Source: Streptomyces sp. NBC_00083 (GTDB lineage: Bacteria; Actinomycetota; Actinomycetes; Streptomycetales; Streptomycetaceae). Taken from it: 64,000 nt of DNA. Below are positions 54,758-63,650 of the stretch, piece after piece; position 1 is the stretch's first letter, and every line of letters begins with the position of its first letter. The stretch is from the NCBI RefSeq assembly GCF_026343295.1, contig NZ_JAPELY010000002.1, positions 1,674,001 to 1,738,000 on the forward strand. Reading direction: 5' to 3'. A program made the translations under genes and the position numbers. The notes below the pieces were generated by a model that worked only from the letters and a program-made list of their open reading frames with translations, was not told where the DNA came from and did not search any database.

Positions 54758-55825
54758 GTGAGCGCCAACGACCGCCCTGTGGGCCAGCCGAACAGCAAGA
54801 CGTACGACTCCGCCTTCCTCAAGGCGTGCAGGCGCGAAGCCGTCCCGCACACGCCGGTCTGGTTCATGCGCCAGGCCGGGCGCTCCCTGCCGGAGTACCT
54901 GAAGGTCCGCGAGGGCATCCCCATGCTGGAGTCCTGCATGCGGCCCGACCTGGTCACCGAGATCACGCTCCAGCCGGTGCGCCGCCACAAGGTGGACGCG
55001 GCCATCTACTTCAGCGACATCGTGGTCCCGCTCAAGGCGATCGGCATCGACCTCGACATCAAGCCGGGCGTCGGCCCCGTCGTCGCCGACCCGATCCGCA
55101 CCCGCGCCGACCTCGCCCGGCTGCGCGACCTGACCCCCGACGACGTCCACTACGTCACCGAGGCGATCGGCATGCTGACCGAGGAGCTCGGCTCCACGCC
55201 GCTCATCGGCTTCGCGGGCGCCCCGTTCACGCTCGCCAGCTACCTCGTGGAGGGCGGCCCGTCCCGCAACCACGAGCACACCAAGGCCATGATGTACGGC
55301 GACCCGGAGCTCTGGGCCGACCTGCTCGACCGTCTCGCCGAGATCACCGGCGCCTTCCTCAAGGTGCAGATCGAGGCCGGCGCGTCCGCCGTGCAGCTCT
55401 TCGACTCCTGGGTGGGCGCGCTCGCCCCCGCCGACTACCGCCGCTCGATCCTGCCCGCGTCGGCGAAGGTCTTCGACGCGGTCGCCGGGTACGGCGTGCC
55501 CCGCATCCACTTCGGTGTCGGCACCGGCGAACTGCTCGGCCTCATGGGCGAGGCCGGCGCGGACGTCGTGGGCGTCGACTGGCGCGTTCCGCTCGACGAG
55601 GCGGCCCGCCGGGTCGGCCCCGGCAAGGCGCTCCAGGGCAACCTCGATCCGGCGGTCCTGTTCGCCCCGACCGGCGCCGTCGAGGCGAAGACCCGCGAGG
55701 TCCTGGACGCGGCCGCGGAGCTTGAGGGCCACATCTTCAACCTCGGTCACGGCGTGCTGCCGTCGATGGACCCGGACTCCCTGACCCGCCTCGTCGCGTA
55801 CGTCCACGAGCAGACGGCCAAGTAA
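54758..55825 (+). CDS. hemE: Uroporphyrinogen decarboxylase (HemE)
   Basis: 355 residues. Decarboxylates uroporphyrinogen III to coproporphyrinogen III. Signature 1 VWFMRQAGRSLPEYLKVR and signature 2 FAGAPFTLASYLVEGGPSRN are intact; DIVVPLKAIGIDLDIKPGVGP carries the substrate-cradle Asp region and FNLGHGVLPSMDPD the C-terminal motif. GTG start at 54758 with only a weak ribosome site. With cgoX and hemQ further right it forms the core of coproporphyrin-dependent heme synthesis. Ends 14 bp from the convergent flavoprotein gene. Confidence 0.96.
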   Translation: MSANDRPVGQPNSKTYDSAFLKACRREAVPHTPVWFMRQAGRSLPEYLKVREGIPMLESCMRPDLVTEITLQPVRRHKVDAAIYFSDIVVPLKAIGIDLDIKPGVGPVVADPIRTRADLARLRDLTPDDVHYVTEAIGMLTEELGSTPLIGFAGAPFTLASYLVEGGPSRNHEHTKAMMYGDPELWADLLDRLAEITGAFLKVQIEAGASAVQLFDSWVGALAPADYRRSILPASAKVFDAVAGYGVPRIHFGVGTGELLGLMGEAGADVVGVDWRVPLDEAARRVGPGKALQGNLDPAVLFAPTGAVEAKTREVLDAAAELEGHIFNLGHGVLPSMDPDSLTRLVAYVHEQTAK

Positions 55826-55839
55826 CCGCCGAGCGGCGG
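55826..55839. terminator. Minimal hairpin between convergent hemE and flavoprotein genes
   Basis: CCGCCG-AG-CGGCGG fills exactly the 14 bases between the two stop codons. Confidence 0.5.
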
Positions 55840-57216
55840 CTACCCCGCGGCGCGCACGGCCGACACCGCCTTGCGCGCCGCCACCAGGACCGGGTCCCAC
55901 ACCGACGAGAACGGCGGGGCGTACCCGAGGTCGAGCGCGGTCATCTGCTCCACCGTCATCCGGGCGGTCAGCGCCACCGCCGCCACGTCGATCCGCTTCG
56001 CCGCTCCCGCGCCGCCCACGATCTGCGTGCCGAGCAGCCGCCCGGTGCGCAGCTCGGCGAGCATCTTCACCGTCATCAGGGTCGCGCCCGGGTAGTACCC
56101 GGCCACATTGGTCGACTCGATGGTCGCCGTGGCGTACCGCAGCCCCTCCGCGCGGGCCTCCTCCTCCGACAGGCCGGTGCGCGCGATCTCCGTGTCGCAC
56201 ACCTTGGTGACGGCCGTGCCCACCACGCCGGGGAACGTGCCGTAGCCGCCGCCCACGTTGGACCCGATGACCTGCCCCTGCTTGTTGGCGTGCGTGCCCA
56301 GCGCGATGTGGCGGTGCCGGCCCGACACCAGGTCGAGCACCTCGACACAGTCGCCGCCCGCCCAGATGTCCTCGTGCCCCCGCACCCGCATCGAGACGTC
56401 GGTGCGCAGACCGCCCGAGGCGCCGAGTTCGAGCCCCGCCGCGCGGGCCAGTTCCGTACGCGGTGCCACACCGAGGCCCAGCACCACCACGTCCGCGGGG
56501 TATGCGCCGGACTCCGTCGCCACCGCGCGCACCCGGCCCGACTCCCGGGTCAGCACCCCGGTGACCTCGGCGCCCGTCACCACCCGGATCCCGGCCCGCT
56601 CCATCGCCTCCGTGACGAGACGGCCCATGTCCGGGTCGAGCGAGTGCATGGGCTGCGCCCCGCGGGTCACCAGCGTCACCTCGAAACCGCGGGCGAGCAG
56701 CGCCTCGGCCATCTCGATGCCGATGTAGCCGCCGCCCACCACCACCGCGCGCCGCCCCCCGGCCGCCTCCAGGCTCTCCAGGAGGGCCCGCCCGTCGTCG
56801 ATGGTCTGCACCCCGTGCACCCCGGGCGCGTCGATCCCCGGAAGCTCGGGCCGGACGGGCCGCGCCCCGGTCGCGATGACGAGCTTGTCGTACGAGGTCC
56901 ACTCCTCGGCGCCCGACGCGAGGTCGCGGGCCCTGACCCGGCGGCCCGCCACATCGAGCTCCGTGACCTCCGTGCGCATCCGCAGATCGATCCCGCGCTC
57001 GCGGTGCTCCTCGGGCGTGCGGGCGATCAGGTCCTCGTGGCGCGGCACGTCGCCGCCCACCCAGTACGGGATCCCGCACGCGGAGTACGAGGTGAAGCCC
57101 GAGCGCTCGAACGCGACGATCTCCAGCTCCCCGGGCTTCTTCAGCCTGCGGGCCTGCGAGGCCGCGGACATGCCCGCCGCGTCACCGCCGATGACCACCA
57201 GTCGCTCCGCCGCCAT
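55840..57216 (-). CDS. FAD/NAD(P)-dependent oxidoreductase, CoA-disulfide reductase/NADH oxidase type
   Basis: 458 residues. N-terminal FAD motif VVIGGDAAGMSAASQARR, redox Cys in YSACGIPYWVGG (position typical of CoA-disulfide reductases and NADH oxidases, about residue 47), ATGARPVRPELPG, a second nucleotide motif VVVGGGYIGIEMAEAL, and WAGGDCVEV before a C-terminal dimerisation domain. It probably reduces CoA disulfide, persulfide or oxygen; which cannot be told from the sequence. ATG 57216 with GGAGG eight bases upstream. Confidence 0.85.
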   Translation of the reverse strand: MAAERLVVIGGDAAGMSAASQARRLKKPGELEIVAFERSGFTSYSACGIPYWVGGDVPRHEDLIARTPEEHRERGIDLRMRTEVTELDVAGRRVRARDLASGAEEWTSYDKLVIATGARPVRPELPGIDAPGVHGVQTIDDGRALLESLEAAGGRRAVVVGGGYIGIEMAEALLARGFEVTLVTRGAQPMHSLDPDMGRLVTEAMERAGIRVVTGAEVTGVLTRESGRVRAVATESGAYPADVVVLGLGVAPRTELARAAGLELGASGGLRTDVSMRVRGHEDIWAGGDCVEVLDLVSGRHRHIALGTHANKQGQVIGSNVGGGYGTFPGVVGTAVTKVCDTEIARTGLSEEEARAEGLRYATATIESTNVAGYYPGATLMTVKMLAELRTGRLLGTQIVGGAGAAKRIDVAAVALTARMTVEQMTALDLGYAPPFSSVWDPVLVAARKAVSAVRAAG

Positions 57217-57424
57217 GGGTGTTGCCTCCGCTCGTGAGGGTCCGCCTTCTCCTGGTCACGATACGTACGCGAGGGCCCGGAAATTCCCCACCGGAGCGGG
57301 GGCCGTCCGGGGGTTGGCCGCAAGCCGCCACCAACTGGGCTTCCAGGGGCGCCAGTTGATCGCGGACGGGTGGCGCGCCGGGGCTCGTTCCGGCCGGCCG
57401 GCGCCGCAATGAGACAGTGGAGGC

Positions 57425-58855
57425 ATGGACAACGCCCCCGCCCGCGCCCCGCACATCGTCGTCGTAGGCGGCGGAATCTCCGGCCTCGCCGCCGCCCACC
57501 GGCTGCTCGCGGGCGGCGCCCGGGTGACCGTGCTCGAAGGCAGCGCGGTGCTCGGCGGCAAGCTGCTCGCCGGCGAGATCGAGGGCGCGCCGGTCGACCT
57601 CGGCGCCGAGTCGATGCTGGCCCGCCGCCCGGAGGGGGTGGAGCTGGCCCGCGCGGTCGGCCTCGGCGACCGGCTCCAGGCACCCGCCACCGCCAACGCC
57701 GCGCTCTGGACCCGGGGCGCCCTGCGGCCCATGCCCAAGGGCCATGTGATGGGCGTGCCCGCCGACCCCGCCACCCTGCACGACATCCTCTCCACCGAGG
57801 GCCTGGCCCGGGTCGCCCAGGACCGCGCCCTCGCCCCGAGCGAGGTCGGCGAGGACATCGGCGTCGGCGAGTTCGTCGCCAAGCGCGTCGGCCGCGAGGT
57901 CGTCGACCGTCTCGTGGAGCCGCTCCTCGGCGGGGTGTACGCGGGCGACGCGTACAAGATCTCCATGCGGGCCGCCGTGCCCCAGCTCTTCGAGGCGGCG
58001 CGCACCCACGGCTCGCTCCTCGACGGCGTCGAGGAGCTCCAGAAGAAGGCGGCGGCCCGACAGCAGACCGGCCCGGTCTTCGCGGGCCTCGACGGCGGCA
58101 TCGGCACCCTGCCCGGCGCCGTCGCGGACGCCGTGCGCGCCCGGGGCGGCACGATCCGCACCGAGGCGCCCGTCCTCGAACTCACCAGGACCGCCGACGG
58201 CTGGCGGATCCGCACCGACACCGAGCTGGTCGACGCCGACGGCGTGATCCTCTCCACGCCCGCCTGGTCGGCCTCCGCGCTGCTCAGCGACGTGTCGCCG
58301 GCCGCGGCCGCGGAGCTCGCCGAGGTCGAGTACGCCTCGATGGCGCTGGTCACCCTCGCCTTCCGGCGCGCCGACCTGGCCGGCATCGAGGAGCGCTCGG
58401 GATTCCTGGTGCCGCCGGTGGACGGCCGCACCATCAAGGCCTCCACGTTCTCCACGCACAAGTGGAGTTGGGTCAAGGAGCGCGGCCCGGACCTCTTCGT
58501 GCTGCGCACCTCGATCGGACGCTACGGCGAGGAGCGCCACCTCGACTGGGACGACGCCGACCTCGTCGACGTCTCGCTCGGTGACCTCGGCGACGCCGTC
58601 GGCCTTTCCGCGAAGCCCGTCGCCACCACCGTCAACCGCTGGATCGGCGGCCTCCCGCAGTACCCGGTGGGCCATCTCGCCAAGGTCGCCCGGATCCGCG
58701 CGCAGGTGGCGGAGCTGCCCGGACTGCGGGTCTGCGGCGCCGTCTACGACGGCGTGGGCATCCCCGCGTGCGTCGCGAGCGCCCAGCGCGCGGCGGACGA
58801 GATCATCGCCACGTCGACCCTGGCGCGGAACACCCAGAGTGACGCGGGACAATAG
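57425..58855 (+). CDS. hemY: Coproporphyrinogen III / protoporphyrinogen oxidase (CgoX, HemY type)
   Basis: 476 residues. FAD motif IVVVGGGISGLAAAHRLLAGGARVTVLEGS, then GGKLLAGEIEGAPVDLGAESML, and a C-terminal FAD contact RVCGAVYDGVGIPACVASA. In actinobacteria this oxygen-dependent enzyme oxidises coproporphyrinogen III to coproporphyrin III. It is followed after four bases by hemQ, so the two are one operon. ATG 57425 follows GGAGG closely. Confidence 0.92.
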   Translation: MDNAPARAPHIVVVGGGISGLAAAHRLLAGGARVTVLEGSAVLGGKLLAGEIEGAPVDLGAESMLARRPEGVELARAVGLGDRLQAPATANAALWTRGALRPMPKGHVMGVPADPATLHDILSTEGLARVAQDRALAPSEVGEDIGVGEFVAKRVGREVVDRLVEPLLGGVYAGDAYKISMRAAVPQLFEAARTHGSLLDGVEELQKKAAARQQTGPVFAGLDGGIGTLPGAVADAVRARGGTIRTEAPVLELTRTADGWRIRTDTELVDADGVILSTPAWSASALLSDVSPAAAAELAEVEYASMALVTLAFRRADLAGIEERSGFLVPPVDGRTIKASTFSTHKWSWVKERGPDLFVLRTSIGRYGEERHLDWDDADLVDVSLGDLGDAVGLSAKPVATTVNRWIGGLPQYPVGHLAKVARIRAQVAELPGLRVCGAVYDGVGIPACVASAQRAADEIIATSTLARNTQSDAGQ

Positions 58856-58859
58856 CCAC

Positions 58860-59576
58860 ATGAGTGCTGCTCCGGAAAAGATTCCCAACGCGGGGAAGAA
58901 GGCGAAGGACCTCAACGAGGTCATCCGCTACACCCTGTGGTCTGTCTTCAAGCTGCGCGACGTACTCCCTGAGGACCGCGCCGGCTACGCCGACGAGGTT
59001 CAGGAGCTGTTCGACCAGCTCGCCGCCAAGGACGTGACCGTCCGCGGCACCTACGACCTGTCGGGTCTGCGCGCCGACGCCGACATCATGATCTGGTGGC
59101 ACGCCGAGACCTCCGACGAGCTCCAGGCCGCCTACAACCTGTTCCGCCGCACCAAGCTGGGCCGCGCCCTCGAACCGGTGTGGTCGAACATGGCGCTGCA
59201 CCGGCCCGCCGAGTTCAACAAGGCGCACATCCCGGCGTTCCTCGCGGACGAGAACGCCCGCGACTACGTCTCGGTCTACCCGTTCGTGCGCTCCTACGAC
59301 TGGTACCTGCTGCCCGACGAGGACCGCCGCCGCATGCTCGCCGACCACGGCAAGATGGCGCGGGGCTACCCCGACGTGCGGGCCAACACGGTCGCCTCGT
59401 TCTCGCTCGGCGACTACGAGTGGCTGCTCGCCTTCGAGGCCGACGAACTGCACCGCATCGTCGACCTCATGCGCCACCTGCGTGCCTCCGAGGCCCGTAT
59501 GCACGTCCGCGAGGAAGTCCCGTTCTACACGGGGCGCCGCAAGAGCGTCGCCGACCTCGTCGCGGGCCTCGCCTAG
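58860..59576 (+). CDS. hemQ: Coproheme decarboxylase HemQ (ChdC)
   Basis: 238 residues of the chlorite-dismutase family. Catalyses the last step of the coproporphyrin-dependent route, coproheme III to heme b with peroxide. Seen: EVIRYTLWSVFKL, SVYPFVRSYDWYLLPDEDRRRML with the catalytic Tyr, and ADHGKMARGYPDVRANTVASF with the proximal heme His. The two terminal propionate-binding blocks (FSLGDYEWLLAFEADEL, VPFYTGRR) are present. ATG 58860, directly downstream of cgoX. Confidence 0.95.
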   Translation: MSAAPEKIPNAGKKAKDLNEVIRYTLWSVFKLRDVLPEDRAGYADEVQELFDQLAAKDVTVRGTYDLSGLRADADIMIWWHAETSDELQAAYNLFRRTKLGRALEPVWSNMALHRPAEFNKAHIPAFLADENARDYVSVYPFVRSYDWYLLPDEDRRRMLADHGKMARGYPDVRANTVASFSLGDYEWLLAFEADELHRIVDLMRHLRASEARMHVREEVPFYTGRRKSVADLVAGLA

Positions 59577-59586
59577 CAAGACCAGG

Positions 59587-59623
59587 TGAGCCGGGTCCGC
59601 GCCACGCGAGCGGAGCCGGCTCA
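59587..59623. terminator. Hairpin between hemQ and the secreted hydrolase
   Basis: TGAGCCGGGTCCGC and GCGGAGCCGGCTCA, one mismatch, 9-base loop, between convergent genes. Confidence 0.8.
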
Positions 59624-59639
59624 TCCCTGACCCGGAAGA

Positions 59640-61238
59640 TCAGAGAGCGGGCAGCACCTGCTGCGGCCTGATGGCCGACCGCTCGTCCAGCGACACCGGG
59701 TTCGGCTCCGGGTGCGGCGCGCACGAAGCGCGCCGCACCGGCGTCCGACCGTTCAGCAAGTAGTCCTCCACATAGCCGTTGACGCAGGTGTTCGCGCCGC
59801 CCGCGATGCCGTGCGTGCCGGCCTTCTTCTCCGTGATGAGCACCGAGCCCGGCAGCCGCCGCTGGAGCTCCACGGCCCCCGGGTACGGTGTCGCCGCGTC
59901 CCGCTCGGCCGCCAGGATCAGCGTGGTCGGCAGCGCCCCCTTCGCGACCCGTACGTCCACCGGCTTCTGCTGCGGTGCCGGCCAGTAGGCGCACGGCAGG
60001 TTCATCCACGCGTTGTCCCACGTCTCGAACGGCGCGACCTTCGCGATCGCCGTGTTGTCGCGGTCCCAGGTGGCGAAGGACCGCGGCCACGCGGCGTCGT
60101 TGCATTCGACGGCCGTGTAGACGGCGTTGCCGTTCTCGTCGTCGCGCGCCGTCTCGGGCCGGGGCGCGGCCTGCTGGATCAGCGGCTTCGGGTTGCCCTT
60201 GAGGTACTCCGAGAGCGCGGTGGCCCGGCTCGCCCAATAGTCGTCGTAGTAACCGGCCTTGAGGACCGCCGCCTGCAACTGGGCCGGGCCCACCGTGCCG
60301 CCGGCCGGCTCGTGGGTGAGCCTGGCCCGCACCTTCTCGTAGCTCTCCAGGACCTCGTCGGCGCTCTCACCCAGGTGGTAGACGTCGTCGTGCTTGGCGA
60401 CCCAGGTGCGGAAGTCCTCCCAGCGGCGCTCGAAGGCCAGCGACTGGTCGAGGTTGTTGCGGTACCAGATCTGGTCGGGGTCGGGGTCGACCGCCGAGTC
60501 GAAGACCATCCGGCGGATGTGGGAGGGGAAGAGCGTCGCGTACACCGCCCCGAAGTAGGTGCCGTAGGAGGCGCCCATGAAGGTCAGCTTCTTCTCGCCC
60601 AGCGCGGCCCGCAGTACGTCCAGATCGCGGGCGTTGTTGATGCTGGTGTAGAAGCGCAGCGCGTCCCCCGCGTTGCGCGCACAGCCCTGCGCGTACGCCT
60701 TGGCCTGCGCGATCCGCTCCTTCTTGTACGACTCCGAGGGATGCGGGGGCGACTGGGTCGGGGCCTTCGCGAAGTCGCCCGGGTCCTGGCAGGACAGCGG
60801 GGCCGAGCGGGCGACCCCGCGCGGGGAGTAGCCGACGAGGTCGTAGGCCCCGGCCAGCCGCTTCCAGTCGGGGAGTTCGGCCACCATCGGGAAGTACATG
60901 CTGGAGGCGCCGGGCCCGCCCGGGTTGAAGACGAGGGCGCCCTGGCGCTCGGCGGGCTTGCCGCCCGCCCGGCTCCGGCTGACGGTGAGCTCGATCTGAC
61001 GGCCCGTCGGGTGGGCGTAGTCGAGCGGGACCCGGACGGTGCCGCACTGGACGGAGGCCGGCAGCGACTCCTCGTCCGGGCAGTGGCCGAATGCGATCGG
61101 GGCGGCGGCCGCGCGCTGGGCGGCGGCCTCGGCGCCCCGTGCCTCGGCGGTCAGCGCGTCGGCGCCGCCCGCGGGCGCGACGACGAGGGCGGAAAGGACC
61201 AGGGAACCCAGGGTTCCGTACAGCGCTACAGCTCTCAT
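59640..61238 (-). CDS. Secreted alpha/beta hydrolase, tripeptidyl-aminopeptidase type
   Basis: 532 residues. Signal peptide (YGTLGSLVLSALVVAPAGGADA), a fold-1 alpha/beta hydrolase with oxyanion region ALVFNPGGPGASS, nucleophile FMGASYGTYFG, and a C-terminal TAP-like domain with LILAAERDAATPYPGAVEL and the catalytic His in GTHGIAGG. Relatives are mycelium-associated or secreted proteases SlpD/SlpE and tripeptidyl aminopeptidase of Streptomyces, which remove N-terminal tripeptides. ATG 61238. Confidence 0.88.
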   Translation of the reverse strand: MRAVALYGTLGSLVLSALVVAPAGGADALTAEARGAEAAAQRAAAAPIAFGHCPDEESLPASVQCGTVRVPLDYAHPTGRQIELTVSRSRAGGKPAERQGALVFNPGGPGASSMYFPMVAELPDWKRLAGAYDLVGYSPRGVARSAPLSCQDPGDFAKAPTQSPPHPSESYKKERIAQAKAYAQGCARNAGDALRFYTSINNARDLDVLRAALGEKKLTFMGASYGTYFGAVYATLFPSHIRRMVFDSAVDPDPDQIWYRNNLDQSLAFERRWEDFRTWVAKHDDVYHLGESADEVLESYEKVRARLTHEPAGGTVGPAQLQAAVLKAGYYDDYWASRATALSEYLKGNPKPLIQQAAPRPETARDDENGNAVYTAVECNDAAWPRSFATWDRDNTAIAKVAPFETWDNAWMNLPCAYWPAPQQKPVDVRVAKGALPTTLILAAERDAATPYPGAVELQRRLPGSVLITEKKAGTHGIAGGANTCVNGYVEDYLLNGRTPVRRASCAPHPEPNPVSLDERSAIRPQQVLPAL

Positions 61239-61344
61239 CGCCGGTACATCCCTTTCGTGCTGCGGTACTACGGAAGTACATACAGATCAAAAGGGGATAC
61301 TTCGGACGGGTGGAAGTAAAGCAGCGGGGCCGCGCCGGGCGCGG

Positions 61345-62103
61345 TCATTGACTCCGATGCGCGAAGCGACCGCTCGTCAGGGCGCTGCGCAGGTCGGGAT
61401 CGTCCACCGCGCGCAGGCCGCGCACGGCGATCGCGGTGAGCGGATCGCCCGCCGGATCGAGCCCGCCGAGCAGCCGCTGCCCGTCGGGAGAGGCCCAGCG
61501 GGTGTGCGGATGGATCTCGATCCGGGCGATGGCGAGACAGCCGAGCGTCAGGACGAGGGGGAGTGCGAACCAGGCCGCGATCTCGGGCCGTCCGGTGTCC
61601 CCTTCGCCCGGCATGAGCAGCGCGGTCGCGGCGAGCGCGGTGATGAGCAGGCAGGCGCCGCGGACCGCGCGCACCGACGCGCCGACCCCGGACCGCACGC
61701 CGTCGGGGACGGCCAGCCCCGCTCCCGCGAGCCGGTCGGCGAGCGCGCGCACCGCGTCGGCGGCGGCCGTGCCGGACCGTATCGCCGCGATCCGCTCCTG
61801 GCCGCCCGGCCCGATCGCGGTGAGCACCGACCGTTCCAGGTCGTCGCGGCCCTCGGGGTCGACGACCGTGGCCCAGCCGGTGTGCGCGAGCAGCAGCCGG
61901 CGGGCCCGGTGCATGGAGACGAGGGTGAGGTCGGCGACCCGGTAGGGGCCGCCCGCCAGGAACGCCGCCTCGTAACAGGACAGGTCCCGATCCCCGTCCC
62001 CGCCGGGCCGGGGGCGTGCGGCGGCGACGGCGGCGAGGCAGAGCCGGCCGCAGGACAACCCGGCCGCGACGACCGCCGGCAGAAAGAAGAGGACCCAGAA
62101 CAT
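61345..62103 (-). CDS. TIGR04222-type membrane protein without the usual Gly/Cys-rich tail
   Basis: 252 residues from ATG 62103 (MFWVLFFLPAVVAAGLSCGRLC). TM1 is at the N-terminus, and the soluble part contains DLSCYEAAFLAGGPYRVADLTLVSMHRARRLLL, the hallmark of the TIGR04222 family. Two further helices follow (CLLITALAATALLMPG, IAAWFALPLVLTLGCLAI). Family members commonly end in a low-complexity Gly/Cys-rich tail; this one stops at RFAHRSQ and lacks it. It is downstream of the DUF692 gene on the same strand. Function unknown. Confidence 0.75.
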   Translation of the reverse strand: MFWVLFFLPAVVAAGLSCGRLCLAAVAAARPRPGGDGDRDLSCYEAAFLAGGPYRVADLTLVSMHRARRLLLAHTGWATVVDPEGRDDLERSVLTAIGPGGQERIAAIRSGTAAADAVRALADRLAGAGLAVPDGVRSGVGASVRAVRGACLLITALAATALLMPGEGDTGRPEIAAWFALPLVLTLGCLAIARIEIHPHTRWASPDGQRLLGGLDPAGDPLTAIAVRGLRAVDDPDLRSALTSGRFAHRSQ

Positions 62104-62206
62104 GGCCGAGTTGTAACGGAAGTTGACGCTTCGCCGCCACAGCCTGTCCACAATTTGGACGTCGGGTTATCGCTTCGTTACGGAGTGTGGCAGGTTCCCC
62201 ATCAGG

Positions 62207-63532
62207 TCAGGCCGCCCGGGTCAGGGTGCGCAACAGCCGCGCCGCCCGCCCCGGCGGCTTCGTGCCGGCCCGCTCCTTGAACCAGCGGGCCAGCGCCCGG
62301 CGGGCGTCGGGATCGGCGGGGCGGCCCGCGTCCAGCAGGAACCGGGCGAAGTCCAGGGCGTCCTGGCGATATCCGCCGCGCATCGGACGGGAGGCCGCGT
62401 ACGAGAGGAACGCCTCCCGGTAGCCGTCCCCGATCAGGCGCGGCAGTTCGGGCGCCACCCTGGCCACCACATCGGCGCGCTTGGCCGCGAGCGCGCGGGC
62501 CTGCACCCGCAGCCGCCGTCCGTCGAACCCGGCGGGCGCGGGGGTGCCCGCGGTGAGCGAGGAGAGCAGGGCGGTCTGGGCGAGCGCGAGGCGCTGGCGC
62601 GGCGCGGCGGTGTCGGGGGTGTCCGGGTGGGGGGTGCTGGTGTCGCCCGGGGTAGCCGGGTACGGCGTGCTGGTGTCGCCCGGGATGCGTCGGTGCGGCG
62701 TACCGGTGGCCCCGGACCGGATGGTGGAGCGGATCGCGTCGAGCTCGCCGGCCAGCTCCTCGGCCGGCGGGAACGCCTCGTCGCGTTCGAGGAGCACACC
62801 GGGCGGCGCACACCGTGAGGCGAGGTCGGCCAGGACGTCGAGGACCGGGCGGGTCACCGGGTGGGCGTGGGTGTCGTGCCACACGCCGTCGCGCTCCACG
62901 CCGCCCGCTACATGGACGTAGGCGAGCGCGTCGAGGGGCAGCGCGTCCAGGGTCTTCGTCGGGTCCTCGCCCCGGTTGACGTGGTTGGTGTGGAGGTTGG
63001 CCACGTCGATGAGGAGGCCGACGCCGGTGCGTTCCACGAGCTCCGCCAGGAACTGACCCTCCGTCAACTCCTCGTCGGGCCAGCCGATCAGGGCCGCGAT
63101 GTTCTCCAGCGCGAGCGGCACGGGCAGCGCGTCCTGCGCGATGCGGACGTTCTCGCACAGCACGCGCAGGGCGTCCCGGGTGCGCGGCACCGGCAGGAGA
63201 TGGCCCGCCTCCAGCGGCGGTGACGCGGTCAGCGCGCCGCCCGCGCGCACGAACGCGATGTGCTCGGTGACGAGCGGCGCGCCCAGCGCCTCGGCCCGCG
63301 CCGCGAGGCCGGCGAGACGCCCCGGGTCCGGCCGTTCGGCGCCGCCGAGACCGAGCGATACCCCGTGCGGTACGACGGTGACGCCGCGCTCGCGCAGCCG
63401 GACCAGCGAGTCGGGGAGGTGGCCGGGGCAGAGGTTCTCCGCGACCGCCTCGACCCAGTCGAGGCCGGCCAGACCCTCCACCGCCTCCGCGATGTCGGGC
63501 CGCCAGCCGATGCCGATGCCCAAGTGCTTCAT
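62207..63532 (-). CDS. DUF692 (MNIO, multinuclear iron oxidase) enzyme with fused C-terminal domain
   Basis: 441 residues. The N-terminal TIM-barrel DUF692 domain (about 1-270) holds GIGWRPDIAE, WVEAVAENLC, VPHGVSLGLGG, VTEHIAFVR, ALENIAALIG, DVANLHTNHVNRGEDP and ERDEAFPP, the conserved His/Glu/Asp set that binds two or three irons in MbnB/TglH-type enzymes. A Pro/Thr/Asp-rich linker (about 280-320) contains an 11-residue repeat (PGDTSTPYPAT, PGDTSTPHPDT; 33-bp DNA repeat at 62633 and 62666). The C-terminal domain (RRLRVQARALAAKRADVVAR...YREAFLSYAASRPMRGGYRQDALDFARFLL) looks like a DUF2063/partner-type helical domain. MNIO enzymes modify Cys, Asn or Asp of peptides. The C-terminal domain identity is inferred. 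Confidence 0.82.
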   Translation of the reverse strand: MKHLGIGIGWRPDIAEAVEGLAGLDWVEAVAENLCPGHLPDSLVRLRERGVTVVPHGVSLGLGGAERPDPGRLAGLAARAEALGAPLVTEHIAFVRAGGALTASPPLEAGHLLPVPRTRDALRVLCENVRIAQDALPVPLALENIAALIGWPDEELTEGQFLAELVERTGVGLLIDVANLHTNHVNRGEDPTKTLDALPLDALAYVHVAGGVERDGVWHDTHAHPVTRPVLDVLADLASRCAPPGVLLERDEAFPPAEELAGELDAIRSTIRSGATGTPHRRIPGDTSTPYPATPGDTSTPHPDTPDTAAPRQRLALAQTALLSSLTAGTPAPAGFDGRRLRVQARALAAKRADVVARVAPELPRLIGDGYREAFLSYAASRPMRGGYRQDALDFARFLLDAGRPADPDARRALARWFKERAGTKPPGRAARLLRTLTRAA

Positions 63533-63650
63533 GGACAGGTCATGGCCCGGGGGCGTTCCCGCGAACCCTGCGAAGGCACGTTCAGAGCTTGATTTGAGGT
63601 TGGCGGCCCGGCCTGGCGCCCCGGTTGGCGTCCCGGCCTGGCGCCCGGCG

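Noticed and set aside
62633..62683. Direct 18-bp repeat as a recombination or attachment site
   Set aside because: It encodes an 11-residue Pro/Thr linker repeat in frame within the DUF692 gene, so it is a coding repeat.
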